From NCBI GenBank assembly GCA_902798685.1, contig CADBXO010000016.1, positions 1-39,619 of the forward strand: 39,619 nt of DNA. Reading direction: 5' to 3'. The notes beneath the pieces were generated by a model. It was not told where the DNA came from, made no database searches, and worked only from the letters and a program-made list of their open reading frames with translations. Below, in pieces: positions 31,566 through 39,619 of the stretch (positions are counted from its first letter, which is position 1; every line of letters begins with the position of its first letter). Source of the stretch: an uncultured Bacteroidales bacterium (GTDB taxonomy: Bacteria > Bacteroidota > Bacteroidia > Bacteroidales > Bacteroidaceae). The translations under genes and the position numbers were made by a program.

Positions 31566-33653
31566 ATGATCAGCAGGATACAGTTCAAAGCAGTTTTAGG
31601 AGTTGCAGCATTGTTGCTCCTGCCCTGTTTTGCCGGTGCCCAGAGCACCCTTTCGCAGAATCAGGACGGATTCAACGGCGAGACCATGGACGGCTTCATG
31701 AATATGGACCCCGACAAGGACTCCACTGTAATTGAGAGAACCGTATCACATGACTATTATCAGTTCCGGATCAACACCAACACAGGTCTTGCCGAAATAA
31801 TCGAGCCCGATACCATTCACCATTCGTTCCATAACGTACACCTTACCGAGGGTATGTTCGGAACCTACAGCCATCTGGGCAACATGGGATCACCCCGTCT
31901 GTCACGACTCTGGTTTGAGCGCAAGCAGCCCAAGGATTTCATCTTTGACGCCCCCTATGACTATTGGATAAAGGATGCGGCCGATTTCCGTTTCACCGAC
32001 GCCAAGACACCCCATGTAAGCATCGATTATTACAAGGGCGGCAACAAACGTACCGGTGAGGAGCATATCAAGGGCTATTTCGCAGCCAATTTCAGCAAGA
32101 AATCAGGCATAGGCTTTGATCTGGATTACCAGCTTGGACGCGGACGCTACACCAACCAGTCCACATCCATGTTCGACGCCAGACTCTACACATACTACCG
32201 CGGTGACATATATCAGATGTACGCCACCGTCAACAAGGACAACATAAAGGTGGCCGAGAACGGAGGTATTCAGGACACCCGTTATATCCGCCGCCCCGAG
32301 GAGATGGCCGAAGGACGTAAGCAGTATTCACCTGAGGATATTCCGTTCCGTATGTATGATAACTGGAACAACATCAAACGTACTCAGGGACTCTTCAACC
32401 AGGAACTTACAATAAGGAAGACCACCCACAGAACCGACAGCATTGGTGATACGGTCTACACGTTCACACGCGTAGTAGAGTTCGGAAAGGCCGCGCACAC
32501 CATGGAGATCGGCCAGCTTCAGCGCAAATACATTTACTATCAGATACCTGCCGGATTCTATTCCAAGAGATACCTCACGAATGACTCTCTGGATCTGATG
32601 AAGAACTTCTATGTATCCAACACCCTGTCACTGTCTCTGCTTGAGGGCTCTACCAAATGGGCGATTGCCGGATTGTCAGCATTTGCCCGATATGAATTCC
32701 GCAGTTTTGTAATGCCCGATACAATAGCAGGCTCCGGTGAATACATGCACCGTTACAATGAAGGAGACTTCATAGTGGGAGGTCAGCTGGAAAAGGCACA
32801 AGGAGATAACCTGACCTTCAGAGCCGGTATTGAGACCGTCCTGTTGGGCACCAGTCTTGGTGACTTTGAACTGTCGGGTGAGATGGAACTCAAATACCCC
32901 ATATTCGGCCGTGAAGCCAAGATAGGCGCATACGCTGATATGTCGGCCAAGGAATCACCTTTCTATCTGTCAAACCTGCACTCCACTTACGCCTGGTGGG
33001 ACGGGGATTTCAAGAAGGAGTTCCGCACTCACTTTGGAGGTTTTGTCGATCTGGACCTGACCGGCACCAGACTGCAGCTTGACGTAGAGAACATAGCCAA
33101 TTATGTCTATCTGAAGAATGACGGAGGTGCATATGTAAACCTTGACGGCATTACACAGCCCTCCTACTCAATAAAGGCAGCGCAGTTTGACGGATCCATT
33201 CAGGTACTGAGCGCCACACTCCAGCAGAACTTCAAGCTGGGTCCCCTGCACTGGGACAACCATGTGACATATCAGTTATCGGGCCACAAGAAAATCATTC
33301 CGCTGCCTGACCTGAACATCTTCTCGGATCTCTATTTCAAGTTCATATACTACAAGAGACTTCATATAGAGGTGGGTGCCAATGCACTCTACTTTACAAG
33401 ATACCAGGCTCCGGGTTATTGCCCTGCGGTAGGTTCATACCACCTGCAGAATGACGCTTGTGTCCAGGAGGTAGGCGGCTATCCCCTGCTCTCCGGTTAT
33501 GTCAACTGCATGCTTCGCGGTGTCCGTTTCTACATAATGTATTATCATTTCAATGACGGACTCATGCGCAACCGGGATTCATTCATAGTTCCCGGCTATC
33601 CCGCCAACCCTGGTATGGTCAAGTTCGGCCTTAGCTGGACTTTCTACGATTGA
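31566..33653 (+). CDS. Putative porin (Porin_10 family)
   Basis: A 695-residue outer-membrane beta-barrel protein of the Bacteroidota putative porin family. The start at 31566 gives signal peptide MISRIQFKAVLGVAALLLLPCFAGA; the upstream in-frame ATG at 31533 lies within the J-like gene and is rejected. Family hallmarks are FIFDAPYDYWIKDAADFRFTD (given as FIFDAPYDYW and DFRFTD), TPHVSIDYYKGG and GRYTNQSTSMFDARLYTYYRGD in the first third, then repeated amphipathic strands, ending in GMVKFGLSWTFYD with a penultimate aromatic. One base separates it from the J-like gene, so DUF4468, J-like and porin form one operon. Transport substrate unknown. Confidence 0.88.
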   Translation: MISRIQFKAVLGVAALLLLPCFAGAQSTLSQNQDGFNGETMDGFMNMDPDKDSTVIERTVSHDYYQFRINTNTGLAEIIEPDTIHHSFHNVHLTEGMFGTYSHLGNMGSPRLSRLWFERKQPKDFIFDAPYDYWIKDAADFRFTDAKTPHVSIDYYKGGNKRTGEEHIKGYFAANFSKKSGIGFDLDYQLGRGRYTNQSTSMFDARLYTYYRGDIYQMYATVNKDNIKVAENGGIQDTRYIRRPEEMAEGRKQYSPEDIPFRMYDNWNNIKRTQGLFNQELTIRKTTHRTDSIGDTVYTFTRVVEFGKAAHTMEIGQLQRKYIYYQIPAGFYSKRYLTNDSLDLMKNFYVSNTLSLSLLEGSTKWAIAGLSAFARYEFRSFVMPDTIAGSGEYMHRYNEGDFIVGGQLEKAQGDNLTFRAGIETVLLGTSLGDFELSGEMELKYPIFGREAKIGAYADMSAKESPFYLSNLHSTYAWWDGDFKKEFRTHFGGFVDLDLTGTRLQLDVENIANYVYLKNDGGAYVNLDGITQPSYSIKAAQFDGSIQVLSATLQQNFKLGPLHWDNHVTYQLSGHKKIIPLPDLNIFSDLYFKFIYYKRLHIEVGANALYFTRYQAPGYCPAVGSYHLQNDACVQEVGGYPLLSGYVNCMLRGVRFYIMYYHFNDGLMRNRDSFIVPGYPANPGMVKFGLSWTFYD

Positions 33654-33674
33654 TTCAGATAGCTTTTTCCAGAT

Positions 33675-34643
33675 ATGATTCGATGGGGTTTTATAGGATG
33701 CGGTGAGGTGACCGAACGCAAGAGCGGTCCCGCATTCGCCAAGGCCGAAGGTTCCGCAATTGAGGCCGTTATGAGCCGTGACAAGGCCAAAGCCAGTTCA
33801 TATGCCCAGAGGCACAACATAAAGAAGTGGTATACCGATGCAATGGATGTCATTGACGATCCAAACGTTGATGCCATATATATAGCCACCCCGCCCTCAT
33901 CACACGCCACATACGCAGTCATGGCCATGAAAGCCGGCAAACCGGTCTATATCGAGAAGCCTATGGCCCAGAGCTATGACGAATGCATGCGCATAAACCG
34001 CGTATCACGTGAAACCGGAGTACCCTGTTTCGTAGCATATTACCGCCGCTATCTGCCCTACTTCCTCAAAGTCAAGGAACTCATCCCTCAGATAGGCAAA
34101 CTCATAAACGTACAGATACGTTTTGCCCAGCCGCCCAAGGAGTTGGACTACAACAGCACCAACCTGCCCTGGCGCGTCATCCCCGACATCTCAGGAGGCG
34201 GTTATTTCTATGATCTGGCACCCCATCAGATAGATATGGTTCAGGAACTCTGCGGCTGCATAATCGACGCATACGGACTCTGCAGCAACCGCGCAGGTCT
34301 CTATCAGGCCGAGGATACAGTCAGCGCCTGCTTCAAGTTTGAGAACGGTCTGGTAGGTTCCGGCTCATGGTGTTTTGTGGCCGATGAGTCCGCCAAGGAG
34401 GACCGCATCGAACTGATCGGTGACAAGGGCATGATCTGTTTCTCCATATTCACCTTCCAGCCCATTGCCCTGCATGACAGCGAGGGACGTCATGAGTTTG
34501 ACATTCCCAATCCCGAGCACGTACAGTTCCCGCTGGTACAGGCTGTCGTGGATCATCTCAACGGCAAGGGCGTCTGCACCTGTGACGGCATCAGCGCCAC
34601 TCCCACCAACTGGGTAATGGACCGTATTCTTGGTAAGTTTTGA
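33675..34643 (+). CDS. Gfo/Idh/MocA family oxidoreductase
   Basis: A 322-residue NAD(P)-dependent dehydrogenase acting on a sugar, inositol or related alcohol. The Rossmann fold opens IRWGFIGCGEVTERKSGPAF (GxGxxT), with the adenine-binding end DAIYIATPPSSHA and the catalytic Lys in YIEKPMA. The C-terminal alpha/beta domain contains RYLPYFLKVKELI and the active-site SGGGYFYDLAPHQIDM. It begins 21 bases after the porin and is probably its last operon partner. Complete and normal in length. Confidence 0.93.
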   Translation: MIRWGFIGCGEVTERKSGPAFAKAEGSAIEAVMSRDKAKASSYAQRHNIKKWYTDAMDVIDDPNVDAIYIATPPSSHATYAVMAMKAGKPVYIEKPMAQSYDECMRINRVSRETGVPCFVAYYRRYLPYFLKVKELIPQIGKLINVQIRFAQPPKELDYNSTNLPWRVIPDISGGGYFYDLAPHQIDMVQELCGCIIDAYGLCSNRAGLYQAEDTVSACFKFENGLVGSGSWCFVADESAKEDRIELIGDKGMICFSIFTFQPIALHDSEGRHEFDIPNPEHVQFPLVQAVVDHLNGKGVCTCDGISATPTNWVMDRILGKF

Positions 34644-34708
34644 GATAAAAAAAATTCCGGCTAGTCTGCAAGACCCGCCGGAATCAATCCTAAATTAATT
34701 ATCTCAAA
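34639..34708. terminator. Nested terminator between convergent genes
   Basis: ATTCCGGC (34654-34661) pairs with GCCGGAAT (34677-34684); on the minus strand it is followed by eight T. An outer repeat, TTTGAGATAA (34639-34648) with TTATCTCAAA (34699-34708), encloses it; the outer left arm contains the oxidoreductase stop TGA. It ends the FadL-like gene and probably the plus-strand operon. Confidence 0.82.
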
Positions 34709-34728
34709 GTCAAACCAAATATGAAGTC

Positions 34729-36264
34729 TTAGAAGTTCCAACCCAATGTGAACAATACTTTGTTGGTATTGTAATTGAAGTTTACGTCAACAGGGATATC
34801 CTCGTCATACTCGTGAACATTGAACAAGCTGCCTCTTATCCCGTGAACGTATGCCAGATCAATGTAGAACTGGGTTCCGTCTCTATCCGGAGCTGAGCAA
34901 TATCCCAAGCCACAGGTAATATACCTTGTCTTACCCAGACGGTCCACCTGAAAGTCTGTACGACCCATTACCAGATCTCCGTTATCATCATATCCCCAAC
35001 CGTTGAAATCGGTATCGAACAGATAAGGACATTCATCCCAATTGTATGTAGGAGAAAAGATTGATTCTCTGTAGTTATAACCTCCTCTGATTGAGAGATT
35101 GCCGATATTCAACTCTGTACCGACCTTAAGAACCGAGAAGTCCTGATAGTCTATTGATCCCTGAGTGCCAAGCCTTGTATTGCCGATTGTAAGAGATGAA
35201 CGCTGTGTGAAATGTTTCTCATACTCAGCACCTATGGCACAGTTTATATTACCGGAACCGAATGTGAGACCTGCACTCAGATCAAGAGACCAGGGGGATG
35301 TGAACTTGTAATCTACATAATCTGTGTATTTATTGGGATCACCTTCAATGGCAACACCGTTTCTGACATCATCAATCGTGTATTTCACAACCTGGCCGTC
35401 AAGTACTCTTATCTGCGTACCCTGAACTGCATACAGATAGTCGGCATATTCCAATCTCTGGCGATAATATGTGGGAGTCTTAATGGCTGCTCCTAAGCGC
35501 AGTGCGGGTATCGGACGGATAATGGTACCGAATGACATGTTCCATCCTGATCCTTCTGACTGATTCATCCTATCTGCAACCGTAAAGTCCAGTCCGTTGG
35601 GGAATTGGGGATGGGCAGTCTTGTCATAATAGTCGTAGAAACAACCTTCTGACCATGTATCAGTTGCAAGGATACCAAATGTCCAACCCAGATAGAGTTT
35701 ATCTGACAAGTTGCAGGACATATTGAAATCAAATGAATGAATCTTGTTGCGCTGATTATCCTCATAGTTACGCCAAACCTCATAACCGTCAGCATCAGCA
35801 AATGAGTCATAATAATCCTGATGACGGTCCATATTCTGCAGCTTGCGGTAAGAAATGCCGAAGTTCATATAGGTATTACCTGCATCACTTCCGGAGAATA
35901 CTGCCGAGAAGTTGTCAAATCCCAGATTCACATCAGATTTTGTATTGTGGGAATAATATGTAATTCCGTTAATGGATAAGGGATTTGTCTTTGTTGCAAG
36001 CGGATCAGTAGTAACCTGTGTACCGAACACTGACATAGAGAAGTTAATATCACTCTTGCGGTATGTACCTATACCTGCCGGGTTATGGCTGATAACCGAG
36101 ATATCACTTCCAAGTGCTCCCATAGCTCCACCCATTGCCACGTAACGGGCTGTTCCGTTAAGTTCCTCTTCATACAGCTTGGCTGCATCAAATGATGTCT
36201 GAGCGCTTACTGCAAGAGTCATTGTCAATGCAATTGCCGATATTGTTAACTTATTGGTTTTCAT
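34729..36264 (-). CDS. OmpP1/FadL-like outer membrane protein
   Basis: A 511-residue beta-barrel protein with signal peptide (MKTNKLTISAIALTMTLAVSA). The segment after cleavage, RYVAMGGAMGALGSDISVIS followed by HNPAGIGTYRKSD, is the hallmark of the Bacteroidota FadL/OmpP1-type proteins; the chain ends NTNKVLFTLGWNF with a terminal Phe as expected for BAM substrates. It probably allows passage of hydrophobic molecules. It lies 73 bases downstream of the Tyr/Ser-rich protein gene, possibly in the same transcript. No clear -7 element was found in that 73-base gap. Confidence 0.85.
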   Translation of the reverse strand: MKTNKLTISAIALTMTLAVSAQTSFDAAKLYEEELNGTARYVAMGGAMGALGSDISVISHNPAGIGTYRKSDINFSMSVFGTQVTTDPLATKTNPLSINGITYYSHNTKSDVNLGFDNFSAVFSGSDAGNTYMNFGISYRKLQNMDRHQDYYDSFADADGYEVWRNYEDNQRNKIHSFDFNMSCNLSDKLYLGWTFGILATDTWSEGCFYDYYDKTAHPQFPNGLDFTVADRMNQSEGSGWNMSFGTIIRPIPALRLGAAIKTPTYYRQRLEYADYLYAVQGTQIRVLDGQVVKYTIDDVRNGVAIEGDPNKYTDYVDYKFTSPWSLDLSAGLTFGSGNINCAIGAEYEKHFTQRSSLTIGNTRLGTQGSIDYQDFSVLKVGTELNIGNLSIRGGYNYRESIFSPTYNWDECPYLFDTDFNGWGYDDNGDLVMGRTDFQVDRLGKTRYITCGLGYCSAPDRDGTQFYIDLAYVHGIRGSLFNVHEYDEDIPVDVNFNYNTNKVLFTLGWNF

Positions 36265-36336
36265 ATTGTTAAGTTTTAAAGGATTTACTGTTAGGGTATA
36301 ATAATCTCTTTTGAGTCAGATGATTCAATTACCTTC

Positions 36337-37875
36337 TTATCTTCTGGAAGATCCAGCTGATGCGCCTCGTGAAACGCCTCCTCCTGAGCTGCTGCCGACA
36401 CTGCGTGAACCGCCGGAGCTTGATCCGCCGCTGAAACCGCCGGAGCTTGAAGTTGAACCTGCGCTGCGTGATGCACTCGAGCTGCTTACGCTACGACTGC
36501 TGGAGCTGCTTGAAGAACTGCGGGTCACAGTACTGCGGCTTGTGTTGGCGCTGGATGAAGAACTGCGGCTGCTGTTTGAACTGCTGCTTACGCTGCGTGA
36601 TGAGTTTGAACTACCGCTTGATACGCTACGGCTTGAGCTGCCAGTACTGCGTGATACGCTTGAACTGCTGCCTGTGCTGCGTGAAGAGCTTACACTTGAA
36701 CTGCTGGTGCTGCTCGGACGGTCATATGTTGAACCGGACTGAGTTGAGCGGTTTGCCGAGTTGCTGCTTACGCTGCGGGTTGAACTGCTGGTCGAGCTTG
36801 AGCGGCTTGATGTTGCAGGAGCCACACTCTTTACAGATGAGCTGTTAGACTGCTGTGAAACGCTGCGGGTTGAGCTGCTGCTTGAAACACTGCGGGTTGA
36901 GCTGCTGCCTGAACTTGCTACACTGCGGCTTGAAGTTGAGCCTGCTGAAACACTGCGACTTGAAGTTGAGCCTGCTGATACACTGCGGCTGGCAGTTGAT
37001 CCGGTGGCGCTACGACCTTCATTTGAAGCGGTGCCTGCTGACCTTGAAGCTATATTATTAGACGTACGTGTTACGCTGCGGCTTGAATTTGAACCGAATG
37101 AAGCTGTACGGCTGGCAGTAGTACTGCGGCTAAGATTCCTGTCCCATCCACCGTCATTGATTCTGCGGTTAGGTCTGTAAGTATCAACTCTGCTGACGGT
37201 AACGGGTTCATAGTAATGATATGAATAGTAGTGACCGGGACGATAATAGTAGTATGAGCTGTAGTAATACGGACCGTAATACCAGGAATCATAATACCAG
37301 GGATCGTAGAACCAGGGATCATAGTAGTATGAGTGTGAGAAGTACCAGTAATCGGTATCCCAATAATAATCCCAGTAGAGAATATCCCAGAGGATATCAT
37401 CATACAGTGAGTAGTACGGGCGTCCTACGCGACGGAAACGGTACAGACGGCGTGTCAGATCGTAATCATCAATGGCGTCCTTGTAACCCTCGATATAAGA
37501 ACCATCACTCACCTCACGTGTACTTACATATATGGTGTCATGAATATATATGGTGGGTACATCGTCCAGATAAGTTCCGTCCTCATACTGGATCTGACTG
37601 GTTCCGTAGGTATAACGGCGGTTATACTCATCGGGATCACGGTCTACTATGATCTTGGGAGTGCTGGTAACTGTAGCAGCCGGAACAACCTCCTGCTGAA
37701 CAGGAGCTGCAGGCTCTACATATGAAGGAGTACGGGTCACGGTTGTAACTTGTGACGCTGACGTACCTGAAGACTTTCCGGTGTTTGATTTACCGGTTGA
37801 ATACAAGTCATTCCTCTGCGCACCGGCTGTCATTGTGACTGCCATCAATGCCATAAACAATACTGACTTTTTCAT
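36337..37875 (-). CDS. Exported Tyr/Trp-rich and Ser/Arg-rich low-complexity protein
   Basis: A 512-residue protein of unknown function with a signal peptide (MKKSVLFMALMAVTMTAGAQ). Residues about 70-125 look ordered (DEYNRRYTYGTSQIQYEDGT, TIYIHDTIYV, YKDAIDDYDLTRRLYRFRR). Residues about 130-220 are extremely rich in Tyr, Trp and Asp (YYDPWFYDPWYYDSWYY). From about residue 240 to the end the chain is almost only Ser, Arg, Thr, Gly and Val, with SRSVSAGSTS repeats, ending in a Gly/Ser tail. It could be a surface adhesin, an envelope structural protein or a disordered matrix protein. A -7 element lies 31 bases upstream. Confidence 0.82.
   Translation of the reverse strand: MKKSVLFMALMAVTMTAGAQRNDLYSTGKSNTGKSSGTSASQVTTVTRTPSYVEPAAPVQQEVVPAATVTSTPKIIVDRDPDEYNRRYTYGTSQIQYEDGTYLDDVPTIYIHDTIYVSTREVSDGSYIEGYKDAIDDYDLTRRLYRFRRVGRPYYSLYDDILWDILYWDYYWDTDYWYFSHSYYYDPWFYDPWYYDSWYYGPYYYSSYYYYRPGHYYSYHYYEPVTVSRVDTYRPNRRINDGGWDRNLSRSTTASRTASFGSNSSRSVTRTSNNIASRSAGTASNEGRSATGSTASRSVSAGSTSSRSVSAGSTSSRSVASSGSSSTRSVSSSSSTRSVSQQSNSSSVKSVAPATSSRSSSTSSSTRSVSSNSANRSTQSGSTYDRPSSTSSSSVSSSRSTGSSSSVSRSTGSSSRSVSSGSSNSSRSVSSSSNSSRSSSSSANTSRSTVTRSSSSSSSSRSVSSSSASRSAGSTSSSGGFSGGSSSGGSRSVGSSSGGGVSRGASAGSSRR
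36340..37090 (-). repeat. Ser/Arg codon repeat tract
   Basis: About 750 bp of imperfect short repeats, mostly combinations of AGC, AGT, TCA and CGC codons. A 30-bp unit coding for SVSAGSTSSR recurs around 36930-36990. It probably expands and contracts in length. Confidence 0.75.
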
Positions 37876-37906
37876 AACCGTATGTTTTATTGGTTTCTTT
37901 CCAATG

Positions 37907-37914
37907 CAAAAATA
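37907..37914 (-). promoter_or_regulatory. -7 element of the Tyr/Ser-rich protein gene
   Basis: TATTTTTG on the minus strand, 31 bases upstream of the ATG at 37875; no TTTG at 19 bp was found. Confidence 0.55.
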
Positions 37915-37976
37915 ATACGGTAATAATACCCGGTACGCGGAAATTCCCTAATTGTAAAGGGGAAAATCCCTATATT

Positions 37977-38810
37977 TTACTTTATGCGCAGGGAGTTGAA
38001 ATCGGCCTCTTTGCCGCGGAATACATTGAAATCAGTGTATTCACGGATGCCTTCTACTGTGGCGTGGTCAGTGAACTGCCATATCTGCCAGCGTTTGTCG
38101 GTGCCCGGACGGGCCACGTAGTAATGTGCCACCCAGAATGGATATGCATCGAACTCTGAGGTGTTCAGATGGCGGCGACGGAATTTGGCCGATGCATAGA
38201 TGATAGGCTTTACGCCGTAGTGTTTTTCAAGAGCCTTGAGATAGATGAGCAGGTCCTTACGCAGGTCCGATGAACGTCCCGAGCGCTCCACATCAACTAC
38301 AGGTACAAAATCACCCGCCTGAAGGCTCACCGTATTAATATAATGCTGTGCCTGTTTCTCGGGCGATGTGGACGGATCATAGAAATGGTACACGCCGCAG
38401 ACGAAGCCTGCCTTGCGAGCCCTTGCTATATTGTCAATGTAGTCGGGATCTGTGAAAGTATTGCTCTCGGTTGCCTTCATGATGGCGAACCTGATGGGAT
38501 AACCGTTCTCGGCCGATGAACGGGCCACCCTCTCCCAGTCTATCCGTCCCTGATGATGTGACACGTCTATTCCGTAGCACAGGTATCCTGAAGGCAGGCA
38601 GACGCCGTACTCCCTGGAGCCCTGGCAAGGTCGCAGACGGTAGAAATAGGGACGAAGGAACAGGAAGTATGCGCCTATGGAAATAACCACTATAAGCGCT
38701 CCTGTTACAAGCCAGTGCAGCCAGTCGGGCAACATATAAAAGGGCTTCCGTCCTTTCTTTTTAGGAACGGAAACCCTTTTCTTTTTTTTGGTGCCTTTGG
38801 TGGCGGCCAT
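37977..38810 (-). CDS. GH25 family lysozyme (membrane-anchored muramidase)
   Basis: A 277-residue protein. A Lys-rich cytosolic start (KGTKKKKRVSVPKKKGRK) is followed by one membrane helix (about 31-53), placing the GH25 domain (from about residue 78) in the periplasm. Active-site residues are visible: Asp82 in GIDVSHHQG, and Asp173 and Glu175 in VPVVDVERSG (DxE), plus the C-terminal WQIWQFTDHATVEGI strand. It hydrolyses the beta-1,4 bond between MurNAc and GlcNAc, so it probably remodels the cell's own peptidoglycan, though use against other bacteria is possible. It lies 9 bases after the phosphofructokinase gene, in one operon. Confidence 0.92.
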   Translation of the reverse strand: MAATKGTKKKKRVSVPKKKGRKPFYMLPDWLHWLVTGALIVVISIGAYFLFLRPYFYRLRPCQGSREYGVCLPSGYLCYGIDVSHHQGRIDWERVARSSAENGYPIRFAIMKATESNTFTDPDYIDNIARARKAGFVCGVYHFYDPSTSPEKQAQHYINTVSLQAGDFVPVVDVERSGRSSDLRKDLLIYLKALEKHYGVKPIIYASAKFRRRHLNTSEFDAYPFWVAHYYVARPGTDKRWQIWQFTDHATVEGIREYTDFNVFRGKEADFNSLRIK

Positions 38811-38819
38811 GCTAAATGC

Positions 38820-39619
38820 TTATTTATGCTCGAGCTGCAGAGTCTTGGTAGGCTGGTCGCAAACCTCGGTCGGACCAAAGTACTGGATAGGACCGGGATA
38901 TACAAAGCAGGTCTCGCGGGCCCACTCAGCGCGATGCTTAACGAACTCCTTGAAGGGAGCGCCGTTCAGTTCAACCAGAGCCTTGCGGATAACGGGCTTC
39001 ATCTCACCGTTACGCTTCTCCATGTTCATCATCATGGTGATAGGAATACCACCGGCAATCCACTGGTCAGCGGGAGCTACAGTGTTCTTGATTGATGACA
39101 TGTAACCGGTCTTGCCGGCAGCGATCAGCATTGATGCGTTGTAACCAAGGCTGTAGCAGTAGTCAGCGTCAAAGTTTGACGGAGCGGCGCAACGGCCCTC
39201 GTATCCGCAGAAGTGATGCTGGGTAGCATACTTGCCAAGATACTTGCCCTCCTTCTTCCACTCATCAAGCTTGGTTCCAACCATATCGGCCAGAAGCTGC
39301 TCGGTCTCGATCAGAGATACCTGTACGTTTCCGTGCGGGTCACGCTCCAGAGCCAACTGACGGCTTACGCTCTCAGGCAGGCTCTTGAAGATAGCAGCGT
39401 TGTCCTTGGACAGCTTGCTTACAATGTACTGAATCTTCTTGTCACGCTGTATCATGTCGAACTCAGCCTGGTTGGCAGCGAGTACATCGTTGAGCTCGGC
39501 GATAAGCTTCTTGATGGCGTGGATGAACTCGATCAGGCCCTCGGGAACCAGAACGGTACCGAAGTTCATGCCGCGTGCAGCACGGTCGGCAACAACCTGA
39601 GCGATATATGTTACGATAT
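38820..39619 (-). CDS. pfp: Pyrophosphate--fructose-6-phosphate 1-phosphotransferase, partial
   Basis: The C-terminal 265 residues of a PPi-dependent phosphofructokinase of the long (about 550-residue, plant PFP-beta-like) type; the start lies beyond the right edge. The enzyme interconverts fructose-6-phosphate and fructose-1,6-bisphosphate using PPi, in cytosolic glycolysis/gluconeogenesis. Diagnostic segments are AQVVADRAARGMNFGTVLVPEGLIEFI (in pieces: ADRAARGMNFG, LVPEGLIEFI), a helical insert (KKLIAELNDVLAANQAEFD), HHFCGYEGRCAAPSNFDADY and the C-terminal FVYPGPIQYFGP. The frame is open through to the window edge, so the apparent ATG at 39569 is internal. The catalytic GGDD and PKTIDND motifs lie outside the window. 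GH25 follows after 9 bases. Confidence 0.92.
   Translation of the reverse strand, partial: IVTYIAQVVADRAARGMNFGTVLVPEGLIEFIHAIKKLIAELNDVLAANQAEFDMIQRDKKIQYIVSKLSKDNAAIFKSLPESVSRQLALERDPHGNVQVSLIETEQLLADMVGTKLDEWKKEGKYLGKYATQHHFCGYEGRCAAPSNFDADYCYSLGYNASMLIAAGKTGYMSSIKNTVAPADQWIAGGIPITMMMNMEKRNGEMKPVIRKALVELNGAPFKEFVKHRAEWARETCFVYPGPIQYFGPTEVCDQPTKTLQLEHK

Noticed and set aside
36311-36742. Leu/Glu-rich open frame antisense to the Ser/Arg tract
   Set aside because: It is the mirror of the Ser/Arg codon repeat, which lacks stops on both strands; the sense protein has a signal peptide and a promoter.

Overview
The window comes from a member of the Bacteroidota, most likely order Bacteroidales (gut or rumen type, perhaps Prevotellaceae or Bacteroidaceae; the family is a guess). 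The evidence is TAnnTTTG promoter elements (with TTTG about 19 bp upstream in the best cases), very few Shine-Dalgarno sites, fimbrillin-like lipoproteins, a C10 peptidase, GH97/GH3/GH5 enzymes, a PPi-dependent phosphofructokinase, a histone H1-like protein, and DUF4468 and Bacteroidota-type putative porin families. No rRNA, tRNA, insertion sequence, prophage or CRISPR array was seen.

Layout. 1-163: the first part of a BlaI/MecI-type repressor gene (minus strand, cut by the window edge) with a dyad operator. 230-6614 (minus): an operon of fimbrillin-like lipoprotein, C10 cysteine peptidase and GH3 glycosidase, closed by a strong terminator. 6733-12648 (plus): a MacAB-TolC-type exporter operon (ATPase, two permeases, adaptor, outer-membrane channel). 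12656-14673 (minus): a secreted protein coupled to an M20 dipeptidase, divergent from two exported proteins (14769-15995, plus). 16023-24505: an accessory-looking stretch with GH97, a small membrane protein, GH5, a fimbrillin-like lipoprotein, a truncated SDR, several small unknown genes, a methyltransferase and a DUF4359-like protein. 24526-30083 (plus): an RND tripartite efflux operon. 30105-30331 (minus): a histone H1-like gene. 30518-34643 (plus): DUF4468 protein, degenerate J-domain protein, putative porin and Gfo/Idh/MocA oxidoreductase. 34654-37914 (minus): a FadL-like outer membrane protein and a Tyr/Trp- and Ser/Arg-rich secreted protein. 37977-39619 (minus): PPi-phosphofructokinase (cut by the right edge) followed by a GH25 lysozyme.

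The most unusual part is 15.9-24.5 kb. Related palindromes (cores GGGGTCAGGCCCC, GACGCAAAGGG and GGGGACGGTTCC) sit at nearly every gene end. In eight genes the stop codon is part of the palindrome (TGA of TGATAC or TGACGC, once TAG), and every one of these proteins ends in lysine. At two convergent gene pairs, both genes take their stops from one palindrome cluster. T-tracts of some palindromes run straight into the promoter of the next gene, and the GH97 and GH5 genes share the same 29-bp arm-plus-promoter module. A separate array of four 84-bp tandem units, each an inverted repeat, lies upstream of the GH5 gene. Several genes have the -7 element 3-6 bases before the ATG, which predicts leaderless mRNAs.
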